Source: Flavobacterium franklandianum
GTDB lineage: Bacteria > Bacteroidota > Bacteroidia > Flavobacteriales > Flavobacteriaceae
Assembly: GCF_007097365.1 (NCBI RefSeq)
Contig: NZ_VJZR01000013.1
Location: 1-64,000 of the forward strand
DNA: 64,000 nt
Direction: 5' to 3'
Under the pieces are notes generated by a model. It was not told the origin of the DNA, searched no databases, and saw only the letters and a list, made by a program, of their open reading frames with translations. The position numbers were made by a program, and so were the translations under genes. Numbering within the stretch: position 1 is the first letter of the stretch; each line of letters begins with the position of its first letter. Shown one piece after another: positions 8,968-17,977 of this stretch.

Positions 8968-10086
8968 TTATCCAGCCAATGAAACTCCTATTAAAGTTCC
9001 TATTCCATAAGTAACTGCAGCTGCGACCAATCCAAAAGCAACTTGTCGCATTCCCGAAAATAGAATGCTTTTTCCTGTCAATAATGTGATGGCTGCGCCA
9101 ATGCCAAAAAGCCCTACAACACTACTTCCAATACTCAATAAAATGGCATTTTTTCCATCCAAAATCATAAAAGGATACAACGGAATAATTGCTCCAATGG
9201 CAAACAAAATGAAGGATGCAATCGCAGCTTCCCAGGCAGAACCACCCAATTCTTCTTTGTCTATTCCCAATTCCTCTGTAATGATGGCATCTATCGCAGT
9301 TTCGGGGGTTTCAAAGGCTTTGTCGGCTAATTTTTGGGCTTCGACAGCATTCATACCTTTAGCTTGATACAGCAAAACCAATTCCTTCTTTTCTTCTTCT
9401 GGCGAAGCTTCTAGTTCTTCGGTTTCTAAATCGATTTGGCGTTGGTTTAATTCCCTGGAACTTTGTACCGAAAGCCATTCGCCCAAAGCCATCGAAATTG
9501 CTCCAGCCATTAAACCTGCAATTCCAGTCAATAAAATAGTGTCATTAGAAACTGCGGCTCCGGCAACACCCATCACCAAACTCATATTGGAAACTAGCCC
9601 ATCATTCGAACCTAAAACAGCTGCACGCAACGCATTTCCGCCAACGGATTTGTGACGACTTTCGAATTTAGACAACAATCCGCCTGAAACATTCAAGGCT
9701 GAATTATTGTTTACGGCTTCAATGATATTAAGATGATTGTGTTCGAAACCATTAGGCTTCTCCCCTTTTTCAATTTTATTTTTAATGGAATTTAAAGCAA
9801 ATTGTTTTTCAACATTCGACAAACTGCTGATTATCGAACTGTATCCAAAAAGTTTACCCAATTTCAATTGAAATTTGGCTCTCGAAGACGGTAAAGGCAT
9901 CACCTGGTTGGGTTCAAACTCCCTAACTTTATCGAGCATATGTTTGGCGTGACCTTTTTCGATTTTGGACAAACTTTGCAAAACACGTGTTAGATTATCG
10001 TCAGATTGTACGGCAGCAATACTGTCATACAAAAATGCCGTGTCAACTTCGGTTTGTAATTGTCCTTTTAATTTGATTAAGTCCAT
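8968..10086 (-). CDS. VIT1/CCC1-family metal transporter with ferritin-like N-terminus
   Basis: Predicted to move ferrous iron or manganese across the inner membrane. The N-terminal third (LQTEVDTAFLYDSIAAVQSDD ... KIEKGHAKHM) resembles a rubrerythrin/ferritin-like helical pair with E and ExxH metal ligands. The rest is the VIT1 domain (AAVLGSNDGLVSNMSLVMGVAGA, then GAISMALGEWLSVQSSRE) with about five membrane segments. I start at the ATG at 10086, where LIKLKGQLQTE begins the ferritin-like helix; an ATG at 10119 would overlap the adaptor gene. It lies 10 bases behind the adaptor gene, so it is likely in the same operon. Confidence 0.87.
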   Translation of the reverse strand: MDLIKLKGQLQTEVDTAFLYDSIAAVQSDDNLTRVLQSLSKIEKGHAKHMLDKVREFEPNQVMPLPSSRAKFQLKLGKLFGYSSIISSLSNVEKQFALNSIKNKIEKGEKPNGFEHNHLNIIEAVNNNSALNVSGGLLSKFESRHKSVGGNALRAAVLGSNDGLVSNMSLVMGVAGAAVSNDTILLTGIAGLMAGAISMALGEWLSVQSSRELNQRQIDLETEELEASPEEEKKELVLLYQAKGMNAVEAQKLADKAFETPETAIDAIITEELGIDKEELGGSAWEAAIASFILFAIGAIIPLYPFMILDGKNAILLSIGSSVVGLFGIGAAITLLTGKSILFSGMRQVAFGLVAAAVTYGIGTLIGVSLAG

Positions 10087-10096
10087 AAGTGCATTT

Positions 10097-11215
10097 TTAT
10101 TCTGCCAAATCAAAAACACCTTTTACCAGTATTTTTGAGGAAGCGTTAATTTGATTATTAGGAATAATTTCGACTTTTTTTCCGGACTTATCTCCTACAA
10201 TGACAGCCACTTTTTTGAATGAAAAAATAGTATTCTTTTCGTTATCCAATAAAAGTACGAAATTTTTGTTGTTTTCAGAAATTAATGCATCGGCTGGAAT
10301 CGCCAGTCCTTTTTTAGAATTGATTTTTATCTTAGCTTCCACAAACATTCCAGTGAGTAATTTTTGTTTGATATTGTCGTCTAAATGGCCGTGGACATTG
10401 ATTGTTCTGTCGTTTCCTTCAATTGATTTTCCAACCAAATGCACTTCGGCATCGAAAACTTCTTTGGAAGCTTCCGGAACAATAAAATTTATTTTTTGAC
10501 CCATTTTCACTTTCAAAATATCTTTTTCAAACACGGCTAATTCTAAGTGTAAATGATTGGTATCTACAATTTCTAAAATCACATCCGACGGAGCAACTGG
10601 CATTCCAACATTGGCATTCATAATAACAATATCACCCGTAATTGGAGCAAAAATGGCAACAACAGAGGTCAATTTCCCTTTTTCTACATTGCTTGGATTA
10701 ATGTTTAACAATTGCAATTTAGCTCTTAAACTTTGATACATTCCCAATGTTTTTCGATAATCACTTTCTGCTTTTAGGTAATTTTTTTGGGAACTTATTT
10801 TCTCGTCGTAAAGCGTTTTCTGTCTTTCGAATTCCGATTTCAAATATTTAATCTGCTCGGCAACCTCGAGATAATCTTTTTGAATATCAAGGTATTCCGT
10901 GTTTTCCAATGTTAAAAGAGCTTGACCTTTAGTCACTTTATCACCAACCAAAAGTTTAGTCGATTTTACATATCCTCCAACAAACGAAGTCACTTGAGCC
11001 CGGTTTTGAGGTGGAACGTCAATTTTTCCGGAAGTATTTATGGTGACATCAAAATCCTGTTCTACAGGACTTGCGATTTCCATTCCCGAGGATTGAAATT
11101 GATCTTTGGTAACGGTAATTAATCCGTTATCTTTTTTATTCGATTCTTCGGTTTTAGCGTCTTTACAAGAAAGCAAAAGTGACGTTATAGCGAGGGTATA
11201 TATGATTTTTTTCAT
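10097..11215 (-). CDS. czcB: CzcB/CusB-type RND periplasmic adaptor lipoprotein
   Basis: Membrane fusion protein joining the inner-membrane RND pump to the outer-membrane channel. Residues 1-17 are a lipoprotein signal with lipobox LLSC (Cys17). A barrel-sandwich half (VGGYVKSTKLLVGDKVTKGQALLTLEN), a coiled-coil hairpin around 115-165, the second lipoyl half (SVVAIFAPITGDIVIMNANVGMPV) and a beta-barrel follow. The length of 372 fits. It lies 10 bases downstream of the czcA fusion gene. Naming as Czc rather than Cus follows from the pump motif. Confidence 0.88.
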   Translation of the reverse strand: MKKIIYTLAITSLLLSCKDAKTEESNKKDNGLITVTKDQFQSSGMEIASPVEQDFDVTINTSGKIDVPPQNRAQVTSFVGGYVKSTKLLVGDKVTKGQALLTLENTEYLDIQKDYLEVAEQIKYLKSEFERQKTLYDEKISSQKNYLKAESDYRKTLGMYQSLRAKLQLLNINPSNVEKGKLTSVVAIFAPITGDIVIMNANVGMPVAPSDVILEIVDTNHLHLELAVFEKDILKVKMGQKINFIVPEASKEVFDAEVHLVGKSIEGNDRTINVHGHLDDNIKQKLLTGMFVEAKIKINSKKGLAIPADALISENNKNFVLLLDNEKNTIFSFKKVAVIVGDKSGKKVEIIPNNQINASSKILVKGVFDLAE

Positions 11216-11225
11216 TGATAACTTT

Positions 11226-14200
11226 TTAAAAATTAAGATATTGTAAGTCTAACTGGGTTTTGTTGAATTGCAAAACATTGTCTAAATAATCCACTTGAAT
11301 GCCTGTAGCATTTTCTAAACTTTGAATATATTGAAAAAAGTCTATTTCTCCTTGTTTATAACTTCTATTTCCGACTTTGATGATTTCTTCCGACAATTTT
11401 TTTCCATATTGGTTGTAATAATTGATGGCTTCTTGGTATTTGGCCAATTCATTTATTTTTTGACTGATGTATTTGTCTATTTTTTGCTCTTCGTTTTGTT
11501 TTTGTTGTTCCCAAGATTGCAATTCCAATTGGGCTACTTTAGATTTTGCCTTGTTGCCAAAAAAGAATAACGGAATTCCCACTCCAACCTGAAAACCATA
11601 TAAAGATTGTGATAATCCACTATTTTTTCCCTGGAAATAATCTACATTTATATCGGGCAACCAATGTTGTTTTTGCAATGTAATTTGGTTTTTATAATTT
11701 TTTGTAACACTTTCTAAATATTCAGCATACAACAACTTACTTATTTCATTAGCTATGTTACTAATAGGTTCGATTTGACTATTTATAATTACCAATTTTT
11801 CTTCGGATTGAACTAACGATTGCAAGATTTCATACTGTGCTTTTTTGTCGTTTTCAATCTGCGAAAGTGTGGTGCTTATCTTTCTGAATTTGGCTTGAGC
11901 CGTAATCTTTTCGAGATAATTGGTTTCTCCCAATTCAAATTTCCTATCACTGGCTTTAGAAAAATTTTGGTATAAACTGTCCAAATAGCGATATAATTTT
12001 TCTTGGTGTTGCAAATACACAATTTGATGGTAGGTATTGGAAACATTGAAAGTCAGCTTATTTTTTTGAATTTCAAAACTGGAATTTTCCTTCTCGTATT
12101 CAGCAGTATTGACGCTTTTTTGCGCACCATAAACCGTTGGGAACGCAAAACGTTGTTGTATACCGAAAACCTTCAAGGGTTCATTGTTTAAGGCCAAATT
12201 GTTTTGGTCATAGCTGTAATAAATATTGGTTTTATCAAAAGAATAGGCATTATTAATATTGGCTTTCATTTTATCGACTTGCAATTGAGCGGCTTTAATA
12301 CTTTTACTATTTTCCAATGCCTTGTCAATCAACATATCCAGTTCATTTGTATTAGAAGCTGACTTTTGAGAAAAAATAACTGAGGTAAACAGCAACCCAA
12401 GAATAAGAAAGGTTTTATTTTTATGAATTTTGAATTTGGCTTTCTTGAATTCTTTTCCATCGAAAACTTTGTACAAAATAGGCAAAACCACCATTGTCAA
12501 AATCGTAGCTGTAAACAACCCGCCAATAACCACAGTTGCCAGCGGACGTTGCACTTCTGCCCCAGCCGATGAAGAAATCGCCATTGGCAAAAATCCCAAT
12601 GCAGCTGCTGCAGCTGTCAATATCACAGGACGCAATCTATCGGTTGTTCCTTTTAAAATCAATTCATCCATATCTTCCATTCCGCTGTGTTTTAATTCTT
12701 TAAAATGTTCTATCAATACAATTCCGTTGAGTACTGCAATTCCAAAAAGGGCAATGAAACCAACACCTGCCGAGATACTAAAAGGCAAATCTCGCATCCA
12801 TAAAAACAATACTCCTCCCACTGCCGAAAGCGGAATGGCCGAATACACCATCAAGGCTTCCTTAACACTGCTAAAAGCAAAATACAGCAAGATAAAAATC
12901 AAGAATAAAGCTATTGGAACCGCTATAGCCAAACGTGCTTTGGCACTTTGAAGGTTTTCAAATTGTCCTCCATAACTCACTGTGTAACCCACTGGCAATT
13001 TGATTTTATTTTCAACAATATTCTGAATATCTAGTACAACACTTTGCAAATCCCGATTTCTTACGTTGATTCCCACCACAATTCTGCGATTGGTATTGTC
13101 TCTAGAAATTTTTGCAGGACCTTCGGTATATTCAATATTTGCCAATTCACTTAACGGAATTTGTTCACCGTTTGAAACCGAAACATAAAAATTTCGCAAA
13201 TCTTCAATGTCTCGACGATTGGTTTTGTCCAAACGAATGACCATATCAAATCGTTTTTCGCCTTCGAAAACATTTCCAACGGTTTTTCCGGCAAAACCAA
13301 GTGCGATGATTTCATTCAAATCGGCAATATTCAAGCCATAACGAGCAATTTTGGAACGGTCATAACTAACGGCCATTTGAGGTAGGCCTTCTGTTTTTTC
13401 GATAATTACATCCGATGCGCCTTCGACATTTTGAATGGCTTTTTTGATTTCAATGGCTTTTTTTGCCAATACTTCTAAATCCTCACCAAAAATCTTCACC
13501 GCCACATCCGAGCGAGTTCCCGAGATTAATTCGTTGAAGCGCATTTCGATAGGTTGCGTAAACTCGATATCCATATTGGGAATTTGTTTCTCGATGGCTG
13601 CTTTTATTTTGTCGGCCAATTCGTCTTTACTGGAAGCGGAAACCCATTCGGATTTTGGTTTCAACTTGACAATAACATCGCTTTCCTCCATACTCATTGG
13701 ATCTGTTGGTACTTCCGCTGCACCAATTCTGCTCACCACTTGCACTACTTCGGGAAAGTTTTTGAGGATAATTTTTTCAATTTTAGTCGTTGTGGCAATC
13801 GTTTTTGAAAGCGAAGTTCCTGTTTTTAAAACGGGTTGAATGACAAAATCTCCTTCGTCCAATGTTGGAATAAACTCTCCTCCCATTGTTGCAAACAAAC
13901 CCATAGCCATAAATAATAATCCAACCGCTCCATACATTACTTTTTTGGTATTGGCCAAAGCCCAAGTGATTACTGGCAAATACCAAGATTTCATCATTTG
14001 AATTAGTCGGTTGGAAATTGATTTTGGATTTTCTTCGGTTGGTTTTAAAAATAACGAGGAAACAACGGGAACATAAGTAAAACATAAAAGCATTGCACCT
14101 ACCAAGGCAAAACTAAAAGTCATTCCCATTGGTTTAAACATTTTGCCTTCGATTCCTGTCAATGAAAGAATTGGAATAAAAACAATCAGGATAATCAATT

Positions 14201-15569
14201 GTCCAAAAATAGCCGAATTCATCATTTTCGACGCACTTTTATAAGTAATTTGGTCAATCTCTATTTGGCGATCTTCTTTGGATAAAAGTTCCAAACCTTT
14301 CGATTTATGTGCAATTTGGAACGCTATAAACTCGACAATAATTACGGCTCCGTCAATGATAATTCCAAAATCGATGGCACCCAAACTCATCAAGTTGGCA
14401 TCGATTCCAAAAATATTCATCAGTGAAATGGCAAAAAGTAAACATAAGGGAATTACCGATGCGACCACCAATCCCGAACGCCAATTGCCTAGTAATAAAA
14501 CCACCACAAAAATCACGATTAAACAGCCCAAAATCAAGTTTTCGGCAACGGTAAACGTGGTTTTTCCGACCAATTCGCTACGTTCCAAAAAGCCGTTGAT
14601 GTAAACGCCTTTTGGCAATCGTTTTTGAATTTCGGCAACTCTGTCTTTAACATCCGAGATGACTTGTTTTGAGTTTCCGCCTTTGAGCATCATTACTTGC
14701 CCCAAGACTTTTTCGCCTTCGCCATTGCCAGTTATTGCTCCGAAACGATTGGCATTTCCGTAACGAACTTGGGCCACGTTTTTAACATAAATTGGCAATC
14801 CGTTTACATTTTTGACTACGATATTTTCAATGTCCTGAATGGATTTTACCTTTCCTTCGGCGCGAATAAAATAACTTTGATTTGTTTTTTCGATGTAAGC
14901 TCCACCAGCAATACTGTTGTTTTTTTCCAAGGCATTGAATACATCCAAAGTTGAGATGTTCATTGCTTTTAAACTAGCTGGAACAATAGCAATTTCATAT
15001 TGTTTGAGATAGCCACCCCAAGTATTTATCTCGACAACACCTTTGATTCCAGACAATTGCCTTTTGACAACCCAATCCTGAATGGTTCTCAAATCGGTTA
15101 CGGAGTATTGCGATTTAAATTCTGGTTTTACTTCTAAAGTGTATTGGTAAATTTCGCCCAAACCGGTGGTAATTGGTCCCATTTCCGGAGTTCCAAAGCC
15201 TTGCGGAATTTTCTCGGAAGCGGTTTTGATTTTCTCGGCAATGAGTTGGCGAGGAAGATAAGTTCCTAAATCATCATCAAAAACGATGGTTACCACTGAT
15301 AATCCGAATTTTGATATGGAACGAATTTCTTGTACTCCAGGCAAATTTGCCATTTCAATTTCGACAGGATAGGTAATAAATTGCTCGATATCTTGGGTCG
15401 AAAGATTACGTGAAGTCGTAATCACCTGAACTTGATTGTTGGTTACATCTGGAACAGCACCAATGGAGATTTGGGTAATGGAAAAAAGTCCAAAACCAAT
15501 CACCAAAAGGGTAAAAAGTAAAATAATTAGTTTGTTCCGTAAGCTAAATGCGATAATTTTCTCTAGCAT
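11226..15569 (-). CDS. czcA: CzcA-type heavy-metal RND pump fused to a TolC/CzcC-like outer-membrane factor
   Basis: 1447 residues. Residues 1 to about 1040 are a complete HME-family RND permease with twelve membrane segments and the motif DFGIIIDGA at 400-408. DFGxxxDGA is the signature reported for divalent-cation pumps (Zn, Co, Cd, Ni), whereas Cu/Ag pumps have AIGxMVDAA. From about 1049 a hydrophobic stretch (FLILGLLFTSVIFSQ) that looks like a signal peptide leads into a CzcC/TolC-like coiled-coil protein of about 400 residues. The reading frame is continuous. The adaptor gene follows, so channel, pump and adaptor are all encoded here. Signal peptidase may release the channel from the pump (inference). 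Confidence 0.92.
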   Translation of the reverse strand: MLEKIIAFSLRNKLIILLFTLLVIGFGLFSITQISIGAVPDVTNNQVQVITTSRNLSTQDIEQFITYPVEIEMANLPGVQEIRSISKFGLSVVTIVFDDDLGTYLPRQLIAEKIKTASEKIPQGFGTPEMGPITTGLGEIYQYTLEVKPEFKSQYSVTDLRTIQDWVVKRQLSGIKGVVEINTWGGYLKQYEIAIVPASLKAMNISTLDVFNALEKNNSIAGGAYIEKTNQSYFIRAEGKVKSIQDIENIVVKNVNGLPIYVKNVAQVRYGNANRFGAITGNGEGEKVLGQVMMLKGGNSKQVISDVKDRVAEIQKRLPKGVYINGFLERSELVGKTTFTVAENLILGCLIVIFVVVLLLGNWRSGLVVASVIPLCLLFAISLMNIFGIDANLMSLGAIDFGIIIDGAVIIVEFIAFQIAHKSKGLELLSKEDRQIEIDQITYKSASKMMNSAIFGQLIILIVFIPILSLTGIEGKMFKPMGMTFSFALVGAMLLCFTYVPVVSSLFLKPTEENPKSISNRLIQMMKSWYLPVITWALANTKKVMYGAVGLLFMAMGLFATMGGEFIPTLDEGDFVIQPVLKTGTSLSKTIATTTKIEKIILKNFPEVVQVVSRIGAAEVPTDPMSMEESDVIVKLKPKSEWVSASSKDELADKIKAAIEKQIPNMDIEFTQPIEMRFNELISGTRSDVAVKIFGEDLEVLAKKAIEIKKAIQNVEGASDVIIEKTEGLPQMAVSYDRSKIARYGLNIADLNEIIALGFAGKTVGNVFEGEKRFDMVIRLDKTNRRDIEDLRNFYVSVSNGEQIPLSELANIEYTEGPAKISRDNTNRRIVVGINVRNRDLQSVVLDIQNIVENKIKLPVGYTVSYGGQFENLQSAKARLAIAVPIALFLIFILLYFAFSSVKEALMVYSAIPLSAVGGVLFLWMRDLPFSISAGVGFIALFGIAVLNGIVLIEHFKELKHSGMEDMDELILKGTTDRLRPVILTAAAAALGFLPMAISSSAGAEVQRPLATVVIGGLFTATILTMVVLPILYKVFDGKEFKKAKFKIHKNKTFLILGLLFTSVIFSQKSASNTNELDMLIDKALENSKSIKAAQLQVDKMKANINNAYSFDKTNIYYSYDQNNLALNNEPLKVFGIQQRFAFPTVYGAQKSVNTAEYEKENSSFEIQKNKLTFNVSNTYHQIVYLQHQEKLYRYLDSLYQNFSKASDRKFELGETNYLEKITAQAKFRKISTTLSQIENDKKAQYEILQSLVQSEEKLVIINSQIEPISNIANEISKLLYAEYLESVTKNYKNQITLQKQHWLPDINVDYFQGKNSGLSQSLYGFQVGVGIPLFFFGNKAKSKVAQLELQSWEQQKQNEEQKIDKYISQKINELAKYQEAINYYNQYGKKLSEEIIKVGNRSYKQGEIDFFQYIQSLENATGIQVDYLDNVLQFNKTQLDLQYLNF

Positions 15570-15591
15570 ATATTTTCATATTTGTATGGTA

Positions 15592-15599
15592 CAAAAATA
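15592..15599 (-). promoter_or_regulatory. -7 element of the czcA promoter
   Basis: On the minus strand this reads TATTTTTG, an exact TAnnTTTG box 23 bases before the czcA start. No good TTTG -33 box is seen at the usual distance. That position is instead occupied by the CTTAAG repeats, as expected for an activator-dependent promoter. Confidence 0.68.
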
Positions 15600-15620
15600 T
15601 TAAGAACTATACAAAAAAGA

Positions 15621-15659
15621 CTTAAGGACTTCTTAAGATATACTTACTGGAAACTTAAA
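15621..15659. promoter_or_regulatory. Phased CTTA array, probable response-regulator operator
   Basis: CTTAAG at 15621, CTTAAG at 15632, CTTACT at 15643 and CTTAAA at 15654 begin exactly 11 bases apart; a TTAAG also sits at 15600, two turns from the TTAAG at 15622. OmpR-family regulators bind direct repeats with about one helical turn spacing. The array begins just upstream of the czcA -7 box and runs into the end of the histidine kinase gene. The adjacent OmpR-type regulator is the obvious candidate to bind (inference). Confidence 0.6.
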
Positions 15660-17023
15660 AAAACGGTGGTTCCTATACTTTCTTTACTTGTAATTTTTAT
15701 ATCAATTTGAAGTAAAGTACATAGTCTTTTCACGATTGACAAACCGAGTCCGGTTCCTTTAATTCCAGAATGTTCGATAGATTTTGAACGATAAAATTGG
15801 TCGAATATTTTTTGCAAATCTTCAGCTGGAATCCCTACTCCCGAATCAATTATATGGCATTCAATTTTGTTGTTTTTATCGGTTATAACAATACTTAAAT
15901 TTCCATTTTTATTGGAATATTTCAGGGCATTTGAAACTAAATTATTGATGATGATAGACAATAAATAGGCGTCGGAATGGACATAATATTCCTTTAAAAA
16001 GTGGGTTGAAATATGAATTTTATTCGTTTGAATTAAACTGGAATAGCGTGAAATGGCATCTAAAATTGTGGCATTCAAGCATACTTTTTCAATTTTTAAA
16101 CTTTGATTGTGATTTTCAAATCGAGCCAACAAAAGCAGTTCATCAACCAAATGATTCAAGCGGTTGACTTCGGATACACAAAAATTGATTTTTTCGAGAT
16201 ATTCTTCTTGATTTCTTGGCTTTCTAATCAAAACTTCCAGTGTTCCTTTGATGACAGTTAAGGGAGTTCTCAATTCATGTGAAGCATCGGATGTGAATTG
16301 TTTTTCCCTTTCGATAGTGTTTTCAATTCTATCCAATAAATTATTTATAGTCTGAGAAAGCGTATAGAGTTCATCCTTGTTTTGAGGCAATGGAATTCGT
16401 GATTTCAAATTATCTTTGGTGATAATATTAGAAGTTTTTATTATGGAACTAATTGGTTTTATACTCCTTCCGGCGATTAATCTAGCAATAATAAAAAGTA
16501 CTAATAGAATTAATGGATACGAAAAAAGTAAAATTTTCGCTAAATTTTGAAGCACCATTTTAGCGTCTTCCAATGACATTGCAACCAATAAATAGCCTTT
16601 TTTTATTGAATTTTGAAATATCGGAACTTGAATTTGCCGAATAGATTTGTTTACTAATTGGGTGTCAAAGAATTCATTGTCGTTAATATTTTGATTAAAT
16701 ATTAATGTATGTATTTTTAGATTTGGAGATTTTTCGGCAAGCTTTCCATTTTGATTATAGAATTGTATAAAAACAGGATTTACAGCGACCGAATTATGCT
16801 CGCGTTCTCTCCATTCGTCATTGTGAATTAGACCAATGTAACTGTCTTTAATTTCAATTTCAGTCAAATGTTTATTTACTTCACTCCTAATGTCATCATT
16901 AATATGGCTGTAAACACTGATTTTTACAATTGAATATATAGAAAAAAATACCACAAAAATCAATAATCCTGTAGTGATAATGTAGTTAAATGCAATTCTA
17001 TTTTTGAATGAAAGTGGTTCCAT
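15644..17023 (-). CDS. Two-component sensor histidine kinase
   Basis: 459 residues: membrane segment near 13-35, a periplasmic sensor loop to about 160, second membrane segment near 160-182, HAMP linker, phosphoacceptor box FTSDASHELRTPLTVIKG near 245, and the ATP-binding domain with N (IIINNLVSNALKYS), G1 (DSGVGIPAEDL), F (FDQFYRSKS) and G2 (GTGLGLSIVKRL) boxes. It shares the CusS/CzcS layout. It is 8 bases downstream of its response regulator and upstream of the metal pump, so it probably senses periplasmic metal (inference). The sensor loop has no obvious Cys/His cluster. Confidence 0.92.
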   Translation of the reverse strand: MEPLSFKNRIAFNYIITTGLLIFVVFFSIYSIVKISVYSHINDDIRSEVNKHLTEIEIKDSYIGLIHNDEWREREHNSVAVNPVFIQFYNQNGKLAEKSPNLKIHTLIFNQNINDNEFFDTQLVNKSIRQIQVPIFQNSIKKGYLLVAMSLEDAKMVLQNLAKILLFSYPLILLVLFIIARLIAGRSIKPISSIIKTSNIITKDNLKSRIPLPQNKDELYTLSQTINNLLDRIENTIEREKQFTSDASHELRTPLTVIKGTLEVLIRKPRNQEEYLEKINFCVSEVNRLNHLVDELLLLARFENHNQSLKIEKVCLNATILDAISRYSSLIQTNKIHISTHFLKEYYVHSDAYLLSIIINNLVSNALKYSNKNGNLSIVITDKNNKIECHIIDSGVGIPAEDLQKIFDQFYRSKSIEHSGIKGTGLGLSIVKRLCTLLQIDIKITSKESIGTTVFLSFQ

Positions 17024-17031
17024 ATTTATAT

Positions 17032-17694
17032 CTAATCATTGGCAATATAACCAACTCCTCTTATGGTTTTAATATAATCTTTGTCAATTTTTAAGTTGAG
17101 TTTTTTACGAATAGCATTCATAAAAACATCTATAACTCCAGTATCGTATTCGAAATGAATGTCCCAAACATCTTCTATTATTTGAGTTCGACTGCAAACT
17201 TTTCCTTTATTTCGAACCAAATAGCAAAGCAACTCAAATTCGCGTTGGGTCAAGTTTGCTTCATTCCCATCGACCATCACAACATGTTTGGCAAGATGAA
17301 TTTCAATAGTTCCTAGTTTCAATATTTCTGGCTCAGTTTGATTTCTAAAATGTATTTTTATGCGTTCGACCAATTCGTCAAAACTGAATGGTTTTTTGAT
17401 AAAATCATTGGCACCAGCCTTTAAACCTTCAATGGTTTCTTGAACGGTATCTTTGGCAGTTAAGAAAATTATGGGCGTACTTTTATCCATAATTCGTATG
17501 GATTTGCAAACGTCAATGCCGTTCATTTTAGGCAACATCCAATCCAAAAGAATCAAATCGAATCTTTCCTTTTGAGTCAATTCAAATGCCATTAGACCAT
17601 CAGTAGCTGTCATAACTGCATAACCTTCTTCCTCCAATCCTTGCTGTAGAAATTGAACTATTCCTATTTCGTCTTCAACTATTAAAATTTTCAT
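17032..17694 (-). CDS. OmpR-family response regulator
   Basis: 220 residues with a receiver domain (acidic pair in VEDE, phosphoacceptor D51 in LLDWMLPKMNG, T79, K101) and a C-terminal winged helix (LTQREFELLCYLVRNKGKVCSRTQIIEDVWD ... IRKKLN ... IRGVGYIA). It is the first gene of the minus-strand unit with the sensor kinase and is followed by the Czc pump operon. The 11-bp-phased repeats before czcA and a similar pair before this gene suggest that it controls both the pump and itself. Confidence 0.94.
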   Translation of the reverse strand: MKILIVEDEIGIVQFLQQGLEEEGYAVMTATDGLMAFELTQKERFDLILLDWMLPKMNGIDVCKSIRIMDKSTPIIFLTAKDTVQETIEGLKAGANDFIKKPFSFDELVERIKIHFRNQTEPEILKLGTIEIHLAKHVVMVDGNEANLTQREFELLCYLVRNKGKVCSRTQIIEDVWDIHFEYDTGVIDVFMNAIRKKLNLKIDKDYIKTIRGVGYIAND

Positions 17695-17765
17695 TTTTTA
17701 TTGTTTTAAATGCTAAAACCAAGGCTTAGTTTAAAATAACTATCTCGAATATATCTAATAAAAAG

Positions 17766-17827
17766 CAAAAATATTACATAAATCACCTTTTTAAATGTCA
17801 ACCAAAGTTATTTAAGTCAAAATTAAG
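17766..17827 (-). promoter_or_regulatory. Promoter of the two-component system with TTAAG direct repeats
   Basis: On the minus strand 17766-17773 reads TATTTTTG, an exact -7 element 72 bases before the regulator start. TTAAG occurs at 17812 and 17823, again exactly 11 bases apart, about 40 bases upstream of the -7 box. The match in sequence and spacing to the czcA array supports autoregulation, though TTAAG is short and common in this AT-rich DNA. Confidence 0.45.
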
Positions 17828-17977
17828 TTTGATTTTTTATTTAGGGATTAAAAATTGAAAACATCCGATTATTAAGATTAATATTAAAGTTTAACCAAAA
17901 ATAAAGTATTTTTACATAAGTTAAAGAAATAGATTCAGGCTCCGTTCACAACTTGAAACTGATAAATAAAAAACACT

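Noticed and set aside
11226..15569. The CzcA-CzcC fusion as a frameshift or lost stop artefact
   Set aside because: Both halves are intact and in one frame without any odd bases at the junction, and this fusion size is familiar in the phylum. A sequencing error is possible but not needed.
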